A DNA stretch of 64,000 nt from Cymbomonas tetramitiformis (lineage: Eukaryota; Chlorophyta; Pyramimonadophyceae; Pyramimonadales; Pyramimonadaceae): the NCBI GenBank assembly GCA_001247695.2, contig LGRX02029324.1, positions 1-64,000 of the forward strand. The letters are read 5' to 3'. The notes beneath the pieces were generated by a model. The model saw nothing but the letters and a program-made list of their open reading frames with translations, searched no databases and was not told where the DNA came from. Below, piece after piece: positions 32,951 to 45,340 of this stretch. A program made the translations under genes and the position numbers. Position 1 is the stretch's first letter; every line of letters starts with the position of its first letter.

Positions 32951-35900
32951 AAAGTCGTCAAGGCACGATACTCGAGAACCCAAGTGGGTGCAGTGATAGA
33001 CATAGCATATTTAATATTGTTCGCAGGTTTGCAGGAGGGCGCACATACGACAGCGTTCGCATAAATTGAATATCTGCAGCCCGAATAATATACGTTCGCA
33101 TATCGACAGCACAGAAATTGCGCGAGAAGATTTTCCGCAGCGTACTCGCAGAAACAGCTGATCGCACATATACGCGATAAGGTGTGCATATGGCATATAT
33201 CGGCGCAGCAATGAAATGTACACGATAAATGGTTCGCGGATATATGTATGTTCGCAGATGCGATAAATCATCAGCAAAATCGTTTCCGCGCGGAAAATCA
33301 TCAGCGCAGTATCGCAATTTTCATGATTGCGCTGAATTGCTTTTTGTACGGCTTCATATATGTTGATGCGCGATGGTCGCATACTGCGCGATGGTCACAT
33401 ATTTTGCAGAAGTTGATCGCAGCATGCGCGCGCTTGCAAGAATCACGTTCGAAAATTGTCTAGAATAATATATGACATAATGGTCATCGACAGAATTTTG
33501 ATTTGTACACATGTCAGCGCTCGTATCATATGCTGATGAATGGCGACGACAATTCATACTTTTCATCAGCAGCGCGCTCGCATTTGTATACAACGTACAT
33601 CAGCGATTTTTGCAAATCATCTCTACGCACTGTTTACAATCACTGCGTGCAATGATTTATGGCCTGTCAGCATAATATATACCTTTCATGATTTCATAAA
33701 ATGCGAGGAATGCTCGATTTTAGCACGTACAGTTTTAATGTGTCTACATGCAGTGAGAAGCACACATGTGTACGCGCGATGAAATCATATGCAGAATGAT
33801 TGTATATATGCAGGAATGCTAAGAGCACATGATCGCTATGCTGTGGATACATACTGCTGTGAATGCCTTATTATCACACTGCAGCAGATTCCAATGTTCT
33901 GATGACCACACAAATACTTTTAATCATCAGCATTATACTTATCAGCAGCACAATGATCTGTGCACAATATGTGTGTGCAGATTAGCACACACACACACAT
34001 ACACTCATTTCACTTACAGCAATCATCAATACACAGTGCATATACTTCTATATCATGCACACATCTTATGCTGAATGATTGCAATGTTGTGAATGGTACA
34101 TACTTTATTATACTGTACAGCTTGATCACGATAACAGCTGTAGTACATAGAGCATAAGCATATTGCAGTGAATGCTAGTCTATATTCGAATCCATGTTGC
34201 AAAGGGTGCCTGACAGTAATCTCAACACCATAATTAGTTTGTCGTGCCCTGGTGGAGCCGAGATGCTCTCCAGGTAACATGTACATTCTATGGTGGATTA
34301 CTTGAAGGAATGCTCAGCTGAGCTTCATGTAAAATCTATCAGTAACTCATTTCGTAATGAGAGTATCATGGAATTACAACAATCCCTAAACTATATATAT
34401 CATGTTAGATGTAATCAATACGTGGTATGCTGACAATCTGCATGATAGGTTGTTAGGATATTGTGATATCCATAAAGATCTTGCAAAGTGTGTGCAAGTA
34501 AACACACACACACACACACTAGTACTAATCAGCACAATACACTGCACAAATACTAGCATTCATTATACATGTTGACAATACACTGACTCCAAGTGTAATG
34601 ATCAAGTATTGTATCAATACATAATACATAGATACCATCCAGCAAACACATGTGCGTGCTGGATGTCAGTGATGGCGATAGTAATGGTAACAGGATAAAA
34701 CAACATGCTGTAGGGCTGGATGGAGAATATCTCCAGACCCGAAGGCAGTATCAGTGTTCAATATGCAGCTGGTAACTGCTGAACACTGTCCATGCCATTT
34801 TCACTATCGCTGGAGCAACATCAATATCTACATTGCATTCTGACAGTTGATACAGATGATCACTTCACATGCATGTACCAACTCAGATCAGCAACCATTC
34901 ATGAATTGACAAAAGGTGGTTGTGGACGTACACACACACAAACATTGTGTTGTGTAAAAACTGCTCAGATTACATCTAGCAGTGTCCAGATGTATTTGAA
35001 CACAGAGATATCACTTGATATACTCGTTGTATACATCCAAATATATCATAGGATCTGACACAACTGTGAATTCATTTACAGTTGATTTATCTTAAATATC
35101 ACCAGAGAGTGCATTTGCCTCCATGAGTTTTAATCAGAAAAACCCACATTACATGTTCACTATACATGTTGATTTTTTGAGATATTCACTGTTGTGCCAT
35201 GAAAAATATCATGTGCAAAAGTGAAGAATGTTGCAATATTTCTGTAGCTTGCAACACACACACACACTGAGATATGATATATATATTATCCGAAACATGG
35301 CTGAAAAAGGCTGTAAAATCGGTGAAAAATGCTGGCGATAAATTTCAAAACTGAAATTTCGACCTCATTTTATTTCAAAAAATATTTTAATACCTATTGA
35401 GGTATGTGAAAATCACAACAACCATGGTCATATCTCGTGTAACACCCTAGATATTAGGTGTGTAATATATAGGGGTGAACATATTGGCTGTAACGAGAAA
35501 TCGGTCAAAATACAATACGTGTAATCTTTTGCAAATTCGGGATTGATTTTTTTTGCTATAATGGATATTTATCTATCAAATAACAATCCCTGAAAGACAT
35601 AACACGTGTAACACCCTGTAACACCCTAATATTTGAATGTGTGTGTCAGGGGTGTAACGTACCCTCTGAAAATCACTTAACATTCACTTAGGTATTGAAT
35701 GCAGTTTTGCTTAAAAATCTTTGCAAAAACGTTATACTGCTTATTTTTTACCTGTATTAGGGTTACTGATATCAAGTAACACCCTAAACACTGTATTGGG
35801 TGAAAGGGCCACTGTAACGAGATATGCCCTAAATGCCACCTATTTATTGGATACACTTCGTGTTTGGCATTAACATATCATGCTGTAATCAGCACGGACA

Positions 35901-36110
35901 TGATTATATATCGGGCAACAACCCAAGAACTGTCGGGCAACAACCCAAGAACTGTTGGGCAACAACCCTAAAACTGTAACAGCTGCTTCCTATAAGGACT
36001 GCATGCTATAACCTATAAGCTATAAGCTATGAAGTATATAGGCAACTGACTGCCTATGTGTTCACACTTCCTCGAGGGGGGAAGAAGGTGGATAGGATTA
36101 TACACATATC
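32951..36110 (+). other. Long non-coding leader of the non-autonomous element
   Basis: Homologous, in opposite orientation, to 48280-51411 of the resident chromovirus. Contains CA microsatellites, GTAACACCCTA motifs near 35430-35800 and three tandem 22-bp copies of GGGCAACAACCCAAGAACTG near 35928-35995. Ends with CTTCCTCGAGGGGGGAAGAA near 36068. Confidence 0.75.
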
Positions 36111-38214
36111 CATTTTTCCGATCTGGTGATTATGATGGATTGCTTTTGATAAAATCACTGCATCCACAAGTAACGTTGAAATCTGTACAACGTCAAAACC
36201 ACCATCACTAATAAAGTGTAAACTCGGATGGGAAACTATATCCCAATGACTATAAGTTGACTCTTGCTCAGCATTTACATTCTCGAGTAAGTTTGAAATG
36301 CTGAACTATATACATAACATATAACCTGATACCATGCTTAATTGCATATCCTGGATCAGAAGATGATAGTTATATAATGTATATATATATATATATATAT
36401 CCCACCTGATACACTTTGGCACTATAGCTGTATATAAGAGTGGGAAGGACAAGTGCATCGCTGTAAGACTGGTTGATATAGTCCCAGTGCTGAAGGCAGA
36501 ATTTGGCACCTGAATAACAGCTGATAACTGTTGGTGACCACCATGCAAGACCTTCCAAGCGTAACTCCTTTGTCCTGAGATGCAAGTGAATTGTTCATAA
36601 TATGTTGACATCACATAAAAGCATTCTGATAAAAACCCTATATATTCACATGAGTTGTCATCACTACAATGACATGGGTTTTTGAATCGTCGAAATGAGT
36701 ATAACTCCGATGAATTCATTAGTACAGAATAAGCTGTTGGGATTATTCCTCCGGCTGGATTGCAATCATTCACAATCCCTGTACATCCCGGTGACAAAAT
36801 ATTGCACTGGACTGATCACCACATTTGGTATAATCTGTGATATATAAGTCACCAGAGAAAGCATTGCAATCAGCACAATGCTGTCTAGACTCACAAAGAT
36901 GAGTAACATATATTCTCATATGTAATAAACAGAGGCACAATGTGACCTACGCTAAAATCGCGTATGCTCGGGCAATGTATTGTGACCTGCGCTAAGATCG
37001 TGTATGCATGGACACAACATGACTCGTGCCAATGACGTGGACATAATTTATGCCACGACATCACATCTGAAATCAATAAATCACTCAGAGAAAAGGTGTT
37101 GACATCAGTATAGCACCATTATACATATAGTCATGAGGATTTTAAAGAAGACACAGTCTCTCCGATATTGACAAACATGGTACACATATTACCATGCTTT
37201 CTGATCATATATTTGATATCCCACAGCATATAATGATGGTAATAATAAACCACTTCGCTGGAGGGTAGTGTTGTATATATATAGCACATGCTTGGGCACT
37301 ATATGACCCACGCTGATGACGTGAATTCGAGCTGCATCCCAATAACTGCAATGCACCTTAAATTAAATGGGCTGCAACCCGAGAACTGCTATCCAGCTTC
37401 ATAGTAAGCTATCACGTCATCACATAGAGGTTGGACCTCTGTTGTATTTAAACGGCGCTTGACAACCGCCTAGCAATACACTTCCTTGAGGGGGGAAGAT
37501 GGTAAGCTAAAAATACAACTAAAAACCAAATAAATAATAAAGACAAATAATAAAAATAAAACAAAATAAAACAATTAAGTTGCATCATTGTTTTTGTTTT
37601 GGTAAGCCTGACTATATACAGTCAAACCATGCAGAACTCCATGAAGTTGACACATATATGTATCAAACATTTCTAAGGTCATCAGCCATGACATACATAT
37701 GAACTTGATTTTGAAGACCTAGACATTGTATACATCCAATCTAACATGTATCCAAACAAGAATTATATATTGACATGGTGCAAGTACTATGGCCTCTGCC
37801 ACCGATGATCATTAAAAAGGGCAACCATTCTTGATACTTCATGCATATCATCTGATTGGATCATTTAAGGTGTCAAGATTACTCAATGCAATATGCAGGC
37901 CACGGCCTGAGTACAACACCTAGAAAGGTCAAAGCCACTGAGCTGACCAATGCAGCATAAATACTAGCTGCCTTGAAGGCTATACAATAAGCCTATTGCC
38001 CTTATGTCTTGATATGTATCCGTGTATTGGCATCTCTTTGAGGTAAGTATGCCTACTGAATGAGCCATACCAACCATCGTGTCTTCATTGATCATTACAT
38101 ATCTGATCATATCGCCATTGAGCAATGCCTATTCTGTGAGATTATATATCACGAGGCATTTCATTAGTGCACATTAAACAATTATAGTGCAACAAAGATC
38201 ATCAGCTCTTCATC
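36111..38214 (+). other. Decayed internal region, non-coding
   Basis: Replaces the gag and early pol position of the autonomous relative. Has a TATATA run near 36380, GGGCTGCAACCCGAGAACTG motifs near 37340-37400 and another CTTGAGGGGGGAAGATGG tract near 37482. No usable reading frame. Confidence 0.6.
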
Positions 38215-38485
38215 CTACCAAAAGGTTGAGTTGTTGTCAATTGATTTTTCAGACACCATTTCTCAGAGGTCTATTCATCATGAAAGACAGAGTCTGTGCA
38301 ATCATGGCTATTCAGCCTCCGACATAGCTGACATAGCTATTTAACTTATGACCCAACCGTTGTTAAGCAGCCTCCACGCTATATAGCTGAAAAATGGCAA
38401 GCAATCTCTTCGGTCATTCATGGGCATAGAGCAATCAAGCACAGCCAATCCAGGATGTTTATCCCGAAATTCTCCAAGAGTTATT
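38215..38485 (+). pseudogene. Decayed reverse transcriptase remnant
   Basis: Translation in shifting frames gives KVEL, then ATGGCTATTCAGCCTCCGA (MAIQPP), then FIPKFSK, in the same order as VELFVKSIDF, AVMAIQPPV and FIPKFSK of the resident chromovirus RT/RNase H junction. Multiple frameshifts and stops. It shows the element descends from an autonomous copy. Confidence 0.75.
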
Positions 38486-41170
38486 CATGTTTTTCATGTG
38501 TCATATGAAAATAGCTAATATACCGCCCTATGATGGGAGTCATCTCCTTCAGCGAGGGGAAGTGGTTATGCTGTAAAGTTGACCAATATGATCATCATAA
38601 AAGTGACAGATTTGAGAAAATCGATTGAAACTTGTATTGAAAATAACTATTCCTTACAATAAGGTATTGCACCTAAGGAAATAAGGGTTTCATCGTCTGA
38701 AATAGGAAAAGACTTTTACATTGACTATAGTTCCTGAATCCAGAATCGCATAGAAAAAATGTTATATCCTGTGCATATAGAAAGCACATTAGATTCAGAT
38801 TCTGAGCATACAAATGGACTTGAATGCACTCAGGTTTGTACTAAGTAGCAAATTGTCCAAAGTTTTATTCTGACATCACTATTTATTTGTGGAATAGCAT
38901 ACAATGGTATAAACCATCCACATATAGATTGACACCATATTTGTAATTTCATAACATTTTGGCACATAAGACACGCATGCTTCATTGAGGAATAAAGACT
39001 CTTTGAAAGCTCATTCGGGAGTGTTCAGAAATTTGTTGCCTCTACCATTAGGCCACGAAGTCTTGGGAAAAGCCATGGCGGAACTCGAACCCGCAATCTG
39101 CAGCTGGTTTCCAAGCGCAGTTCATCCTCATTCTGGAAAGTGACAGAAATTTTACAGTCATAAAACAAGTCACAATTCTATCGGATTGAAATGACACATT
39201 CATCATTCATACTTCTTTATCATAACAAGTCTCTGAATAGTGTTTGCCCAAAAATAAAATGGGCACCATTGAGATAAGTGATCATGTGCTGAAGAATATA
39301 CACATATCACTAGGCAATGCCATGTTTTATTCATAATGAAATGACATGTCAGCCATCCATCAACTACGAAAATACAACTCGTAGTAAGTTGTTGTCATTA
39401 CGGACACTTCTTGATTGACTCTCCATTAGCTTCGATACCAAAGTTAACTTCGGTAACTCTCCATCACTGATTTCTTTGTTCATCATGGCAATCATTTTCC
39501 AGAACCATTGTCTAAGTTGGGTACACTATAGTGACCCTGAACTGACAAAGTATGTGGGCTGCAACCCAACAACTGCATTTGACATCATCTGGCATTTGCC
39601 ACATTCAAAAACGTCAGGCATATTGCCAATATGACGTAGAGAGAATCAATGTTCAGATTGATATTGTTACCTCTAAAGCATTCGATGAGTAATCTCAGTC
39701 TGATTCTCTATCAAACCATTTTTTACATAACATAATGATTGAATAACATCCTCCATCACCATTTAATTGGTTTGATACATCTCTTTTTTCGAGGGGGAGG
39801 AAGAGTATAGATTCATTCATTTTCATACAGCTGCCACAAATTGATTTTACATCATTGTGATTTTGCTTGGAAGATTAAAAATCTTATCAAAAGTTCCAGC
39901 ATTTGTATATAGCAGCCATAAGTTGATGACACGGTACATCATGCCGATTGAAACATCAAATGAAGTCTTATTTGATTAATTGACACATAAAGTTCATTGT
40001 GAAGAAATCATAGATGCATTTTTCTCCGGCTCTATCATATTATATGAAGGGCACTGACATAGGAGAACGATGGTTTTTCAAATGTGAATAAGCTATATTG
40101 TAAGCTTACGACCATCACTTTGACGTCAACAGCCTGGGATGCTGATTGTCGAAATTCAAGAGTTGAAGAATTCGATGAATCAACCTTGATACATGTGTTT
40201 TGATTGATGAATTGTTGATCCATGGTTTCTCCCCAAATTTAGAGAAGCTGGCACACAAGTTGTTGCCAATGTCTTAAGGAGAGCATCTGAGCAAAGGATT
40301 GCCAGTTGTGCCATCAGGCATCGAATTCCATAACAGCAAAGCCGAGTGATTGAGATCCGCCACTCTAGCTATTTGCCCGTCATTCCTTCCAGGTTCATGA
40401 CAAGAGACAATTCATCAAAATCATACACCAATGCATAAGTCACATGCATGGTTGCACAGTTTGTATCCGAATGCCATCCCATCAAGGTTAAGCATCTAGA
40501 CAGTAACTCCGGCCAACCAAAAGCCTTCCTGTCTTCGGATATCTTGAGCATTCTCATTTCCAGCTCCATTATGGACTAGGAAGCATCATGACTGTGCCTC
40601 GCCAGGACGCTGATCCTCAAAGCTGCACACTTGAGGCGAGCTTTATGAGACAGTGACCTTTGGCCTGTGGGGCGTCAACCCCTTATCAAATCCTGAACAC
40701 TTGTTGACACCTGGATAAATTTATCATGATGCAACTTAAGTGGGATTATAAGTTCCACATAATCATATTGTCTACGTATGCTGAAGGCATAACTGCCGCA
40801 TATGATTTCAATAGGTCGCAGCTTCTATAATATTGTGGCTTCTAAGTCAAAAGCTGATAGCCGATGACTTTTGCCAATAATTGCCGACCAAATAATAATC
40901 AGGCCGTGGAAACATGTACCCAAGAGGTTTTCGTCCATCGGTCACATATATATCAGGGCTGCATCCCAAGAACTGCAGGGCTGCATCCCAAAGACTGCGA
41001 TGCACCTTCGGTGCAATGGGCTGCAACCCGAGAACTGCAGGGTTATATCCCTAACATTTTTTACCCTGCATCAAATTGATATGACAGGAGCAGGAATTGA
41101 TCCTTCCTTGCTAAGGTGTAGTGAGCCTTGTATAAATCATACCCTTACACAGATACGCATATGCGGGTAC
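38486..41170 (+). other. Decayed internal region, non-coding
   Basis: No intact gene. Purine tracts recur near 38550 and 39787. A tRNA-like T arm lies near 39070. GGCTGCAACCC/GGGCTGCATCCC motifs cluster at 40960-41060. Confidence 0.5.
39021..39140 (-). other. tRNA-like boxes in inverted order
   Basis: On the minus strand a good T arm (GCGGG TTCGAGT TCCGC) precedes a good A-box/D arm (TGGCCTAATGGTAGAGGC), the order seen in permuted tRNA genes. The acceptor strands (CATGGCT and GACTTCG) do not pair and no anticodon arm closes. Probably decayed tRNA-derived pieces. Confidence 0.25.
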
Positions 41171-42037
41171 CAATATCTGTGAAAAACTGCTAATGCTACC
41201 TTTGCCAAAACCGTGGTTTGTCATCGGATTCTTGGCCAGTCATCCGAGCTACCGGAGATATCGACTGAGGTAGACGGAGTTGTGATCCTAAGTTGTGCTT
41301 GACAAACATAACTAAAGAAATTTCACATTAGTACGTGGCGAATCCATTCTCACTCATCGCGATAGATGTTCGTCAAAGCGCGCGTACCGGACCAAATATT
41401 GAGGAGTTGAGCAGACCGGGTAAAGGATTATAAGTCCAATCCCGTTAAGCAGGGCCACTCCGTTTGCATTAAAAACAAGCCCCAAAAATCGGGCTCCCCG
41501 TTGCCGCCTGTGAACCTCCATAGTAGCTTCAGGAGGGGAGGAAGGGTTGGGTGCACTATATATAACTGTGGAAACATGTACCCAAGGGTTTTCGTCGATC
41601 AGTCATATATATAAGGCCGAGAATCGTGCGATTATAAATCGTTAAATCGTGGGATCATCGTTCGCAAAGAACGACGGCTAGCGCAAATAATCCGTAACGT
41701 AGACTTCGGATGCTTTGAATCGTCTAGCACATACATGATAACGTGTGGATCAATCAGTAATCCAGCGTAGGATTGTATCGCGAAAACGCTCTTCATTGAA
41801 CCTTGGAACGTCACTCAACGATACGATTTCCGGAAAGGTGGGCTACATCCTAAGAACTGTAAGGTGAGGGACTAAAGTGGACTCAGTTCCCCCCAATAAC
41901 CTAAAAACACCATGAGGGACGCCTCAAATCGGTGTAAGAAGACTGGTACCAGCAAGAAGCGACAACAACAAAGACATCAAAGACATATACAAAGGTATGC
42001 CCGTTGTGAGGTCACAACTCTCTTAAGAGGGGAGATC

Positions 42038-42671
42038 TGTCAGGGTTATGACCGATGACATATGTGTCATACATGTCATACGTGTCATACATGTCATACA
42101 TGTCATACCATGTCATGTCATGTCATGTCATGTCATATATTATTATGACAGTCGGTCATGTCATATATTATTATGACAGTCGACAGTATGGTCGATCATG
42201 ACTGTACAGGTCGAGTCGCGTCATACATTTATGACAGTCGTCAGTACGGTCGACGATGACTGTACATGTCGCCAGATGATTATGTCATATCATCAGGCAT
42301 CCCTGTCATCGAGAGTTCGTATGATTGAACTCGAAGATGGCAAAGCAAAGATACATCTTGGAAACAAACCAAGAACCATCTTTAGCTTTCAGCATGCGCA
42401 GAACTCGCATGTGCAGCATGAACGAACTAGTCGTTACTACCATGCTGGTCGTTCAACCTACGTCTCGGGTTCACAACCCAATGGCGGTACCATCTAAGAT
42501 GATGGGTGACGTAGGTATAAAAGTGAGGAAGCGTTGTGCTTCAGCAGATCCTCTTACAGAGACTGCACTCACAAACCCGCTCATCCGTTCACCTGCATTG
42601 CTGTCCAACTTTGCAGTGTTTCATTGTATATTGATAATATATTCACGGCGCTTGTATCTACAGCCGTATCA
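42038..42671 (+). repeat. 3' LTR of the non-autonomous element
   Basis: TGTCAGGG start, CCGTATCA end. Nearly identical to 32316-32939; preceded by the polypurine tract. Confidence 0.9.
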
Positions 42672-43015
42672 TTAGTCATGTTTGTCAAGCCCAACTTAGG
42701 ATCACAACTCCTTCTACCTCAGTCATTATTTCCAGTAGCTTCGGATGACTGGCCAAGAATCCGATGACAAACCACGGTTTTGGCAAAGGTAGCATTTAGC
42801 AGTTTTTTATTTATCCACAGATATGATATCTCGCATGTGTGCGTATCTGTGCAAGGGTATGATTTTGAACAAGGCTCACTACACCTTTAGCAAGGAAGGA
42901 TCAATTCCTGCTTCAATGCAACATAATGATAAACATTAAGAGCAAGGTTGTATAGATGATCGACATGTATTAGTATATATTACAAAAAGTAAGGGCATAA
43001 GGCTTAATATAATGT
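42672..43015 (-). other. Chromovirus 3' internal region, resumed
   Basis: Sequence homologous (inverted) to 41170-41310 resumes exactly after the nested element, confirming it is the interrupted partner of 31606-32315. Confidence 0.8.
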
Positions 43016-44449
43016 TTAGCCTTCATAGGCAGCTATAATGTCTGCTGCATTGGTCAGCTCTGTGGCTTTGACCCAGGTGTCATGCTCAGGACCGTAGCCT
43101 GCATATCGTACTAAATAGTATTTGACACCTCTAGTGAACTTATCCGAGAGTATGTGTGATATCTCAAATAGTGGTTGCCCTTCTTCGGTGATCATCTGTG
43201 GCAGAGGCAAAGGTGCTTGGATCGAGTCATTGTACAGCTCTAATCTGGAAACAGGCTGTACCGGATGAATACGGATATCAAGATTTTCGAAATCTAACTC
43301 GTATGCACGTCCATGGCTAAGCACTTTGGAAATAGTGAACGGCCCAATATATGGCTGCTTAAAGTGTCTGCCTGCCTCTGTCAAACCAGTCCATTGTATA
43401 AACTCGGTCCGTAAAAGAACTTTCTGCCCGACTGCGAACTGCTTAGGCATGTGAGTCTTATTGAATCTGGCTTGGCTAATTTCTGCTGCTCGGAAAATGT
43501 TGTCTACCGCGTTGGCATGAACAGCCGAGTACTGGTCAAAATGATCTCGAATAGCTTCTTGTATTCGGAACAGGAGCTTCTGGCGGAATAGTAATAACCA
43601 GATCATGAGGCGAGAGTGGTTGCGCCATCGAGTCGAGATAAAATGGTGAATAACCAGTTGATGCAGAAACGGTTTTGTTAATTGCAAACTCCACCAGAGG
43701 CAACTTGTCCTCCCACGAATTGGCTGAAGTATCATTGCAACAACACCTGAAAATGAAAATGCTACTAATCAGTTTGTATACCAGAGGATGGTGAAATCAT
43801 ATCATGAATAAACAATTTGAAAAAAATACCTGAGGATGTCCTCAATGAAGGCATGGCTCCTCTCATTGGCAGCATTTGACTGTGGATGGTGTGATGACGT
43901 CATGGACAATCTCGTACCAGTAGATTTCCACAGTGTCTGCCAGAATGTAGAGGTGAATCTGGGGTCTCGATCTGAGATAATGTTCCTCGGAAGACCATGG
44001 AGCTTGAAGATATGCTGCATATAGATAGAAGCAGTATGCTGAGCTGTCCAGGTCATGCTGAAAGGAATGAGATGACAACGATGGGAGAATTGGCACATTA
44101 CCACAAATATACTGTCGTGCCCATTAGTGGTGATAGGCAGATCAGTGATCCAATCAAGAGATACATCAAGCCATTTTGTCTTAGGCACAGAATATCGTAT
44201 GTGTGCCTGACCAAAAGGCTTGTGTCGCCTCGTTTTCTGGCGCTGACAAACGGGGCACTCCCGAATGTACTTGATAGCTGCCGTTGTCATTCCTGGCCAA
44301 TAATACCGGCTACGCAGAAGATGACGCATGCGATTTTTGCCTACATGACCAGAAATAGTGGCTGAGTGGCACTCATGAAGGAGAATGTGGCGAAGCTGTG
44401 TGATCTCACCGTCATCTGTGGGGACTTTGGCTGTAGGTGGAATGTACAG
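43016..44449 (-). pseudogene. Chromovirus integrase with chromodomain, interrupted
   Basis: The zinc finger (HECH, then CPVCQ) lies just downstream of a UAG at 44450-44452. The catalytic core WLDVSLDWI, NIISDRDPRF and HHPQSNAANE supplies the D, D and E. A probable intron follows, then WEDKLPLVEFAIN. A further frame change occurs before the C-terminal part (RAAEISQARFNK). The C-terminus is a chromodomain (YYLVRYAGYGPEHDTWVKA), which in chromoviruses targets integration to marked chromatin. The nonsense codon and frame change make this copy inactive. Confidence 0.85.
43747..43829 (-). other. Probable 83-bp spliceosomal intron in integrase
   Basis: The frame stops at both sides unless CCTCAG|GTATTT to TTTTCAG|GTG is removed. 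Splicing restores a typical integrase passage (EDILR then CCCNDTSANSWED). The GTATTT donor is also used by exon 1 of the host TRM7 gene. Confidence 0.6.
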
Positions 44450-45340
44450 CTATCTGCCATATATGGTCTTGCGGTAGATCAACCCCTGAATGAGCTCGAA
44501 GTTGTAGCTGCTGACTGACTGTGATGAAGTCGATGATGTCAGCTTAGCCAAAATAGTCTGTGCAAATGTATCACGATCATATTCGGATATAATGATGTCG
44601 TGTAGCTGATGAGCTGATGAAGAAGATATAAGAGCAATGAATGTAGGATCTGCGGATGGAATGACTTCACTGATGTCCATGTTTTGAAGACAATCAGTAA
44701 GTTCAAAAAGTGTAGAGATACGCGTGAGTGTGTCTGCAACCTTATTCTTCTCGCCAGCAATGTGCTCTATACGGAAGTTGTACTCAGAGAGCTCATCCAA
44801 CCACCGTGCCTGTTTGGGGCTCAGTGTGGATTTGGTCTGGAAATAAAACAGTGGCTGATGATCTGAGCGTACAATAGTCTCAGGAGCTCCCAACAAGATG
44901 TGGCGAAAGAATCGGAAGCCTTCCACAATGGCAAATAGCTCGATCTCAGGAATAGGCCAACGTCTCTGTGTATCGGATAGAGTGACGCTGTGATAGCCAC
45001 ATGGCTTCATACCTTTTCCTTGATCATGGAGTAATACTTGGCCAACGTGTGTGCCTGATCCATCGACCTCCAAAATAGATGGCAGTTTCTGATCTGGAAG
45101 TTGTAATACTGGAGCGTTACAGATGGCACTTTTGAGGTTATCAAATGCCTGCTGCTGCTCAGTTTCCCAGACAAACTCTGCATTATCTTTAAGGAGACGA
45201 TTGAGAGGTTCGGCAACTTTGGAGAACTTTGGTATGAATCTCCTAAATTGACCAACCAACCATGCCCAAGAATGACCGAAGGGATGACTTGCCATCTGTA
45301 GCCATACGGCGTAGAGGCTGCTTTCCAACGGTAGGACCAT
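44450..45340 (-). pseudogene. Chromovirus RNase H region
   Basis: Covers the end of the RT thumb (RRFIPKFSKVAEPLNRLL) and RNase H (ILEVDGSGTHVGQVLL, IVEGFRFFRH, RSDHQPL). Joined to the RT ORF by a frameshift at about 45245-45260 and ended by an in-frame UAG at 44450-44452, beyond which integrase continues in the same frame. Part of one broken pol gene. Confidence 0.85.

Larger units (their letters stand above)
32316..42671 (+). mobile_element. Non-autonomous chromovirus-family element, 10.4 kb
   Basis: Has 5' LTR 32316-32939, primer-binding site TGGTATTCTG at 32941, polypurine tract AAGAGGGGAGA ending at 42037, and 3' LTR 42038-42671. Flanked by TTAGC (32311-32315) and TTAGT (42672-42676), one mismatch in five. 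LTRs are nearly identical apart from TGTCATAC repeat number. No intact gag or pol; only a decayed RT remnant. It inserted into the 3' internal region of the resident chromovirus in opposite orientation. Confidence 0.92.

Noticed and set aside
32593..33069. Open frame of about 100 codons in every chromovirus-family LTR
   Set aside because: It follows from near-identity of the LTRs, overlaps the TATA box and has no recognisable motif, so repetition is not evidence of coding.
36306..36797. 163-codon minus-strand open frame
   Set aside because: It lies in decayed element sequence, runs into a TATA microsatellite and has no domain.
39021..39140. Permuted tRNA gene
   Set aside because: T arm and D arm are in permuted order, but the acceptor strands do not pair and no anticodon stem forms.
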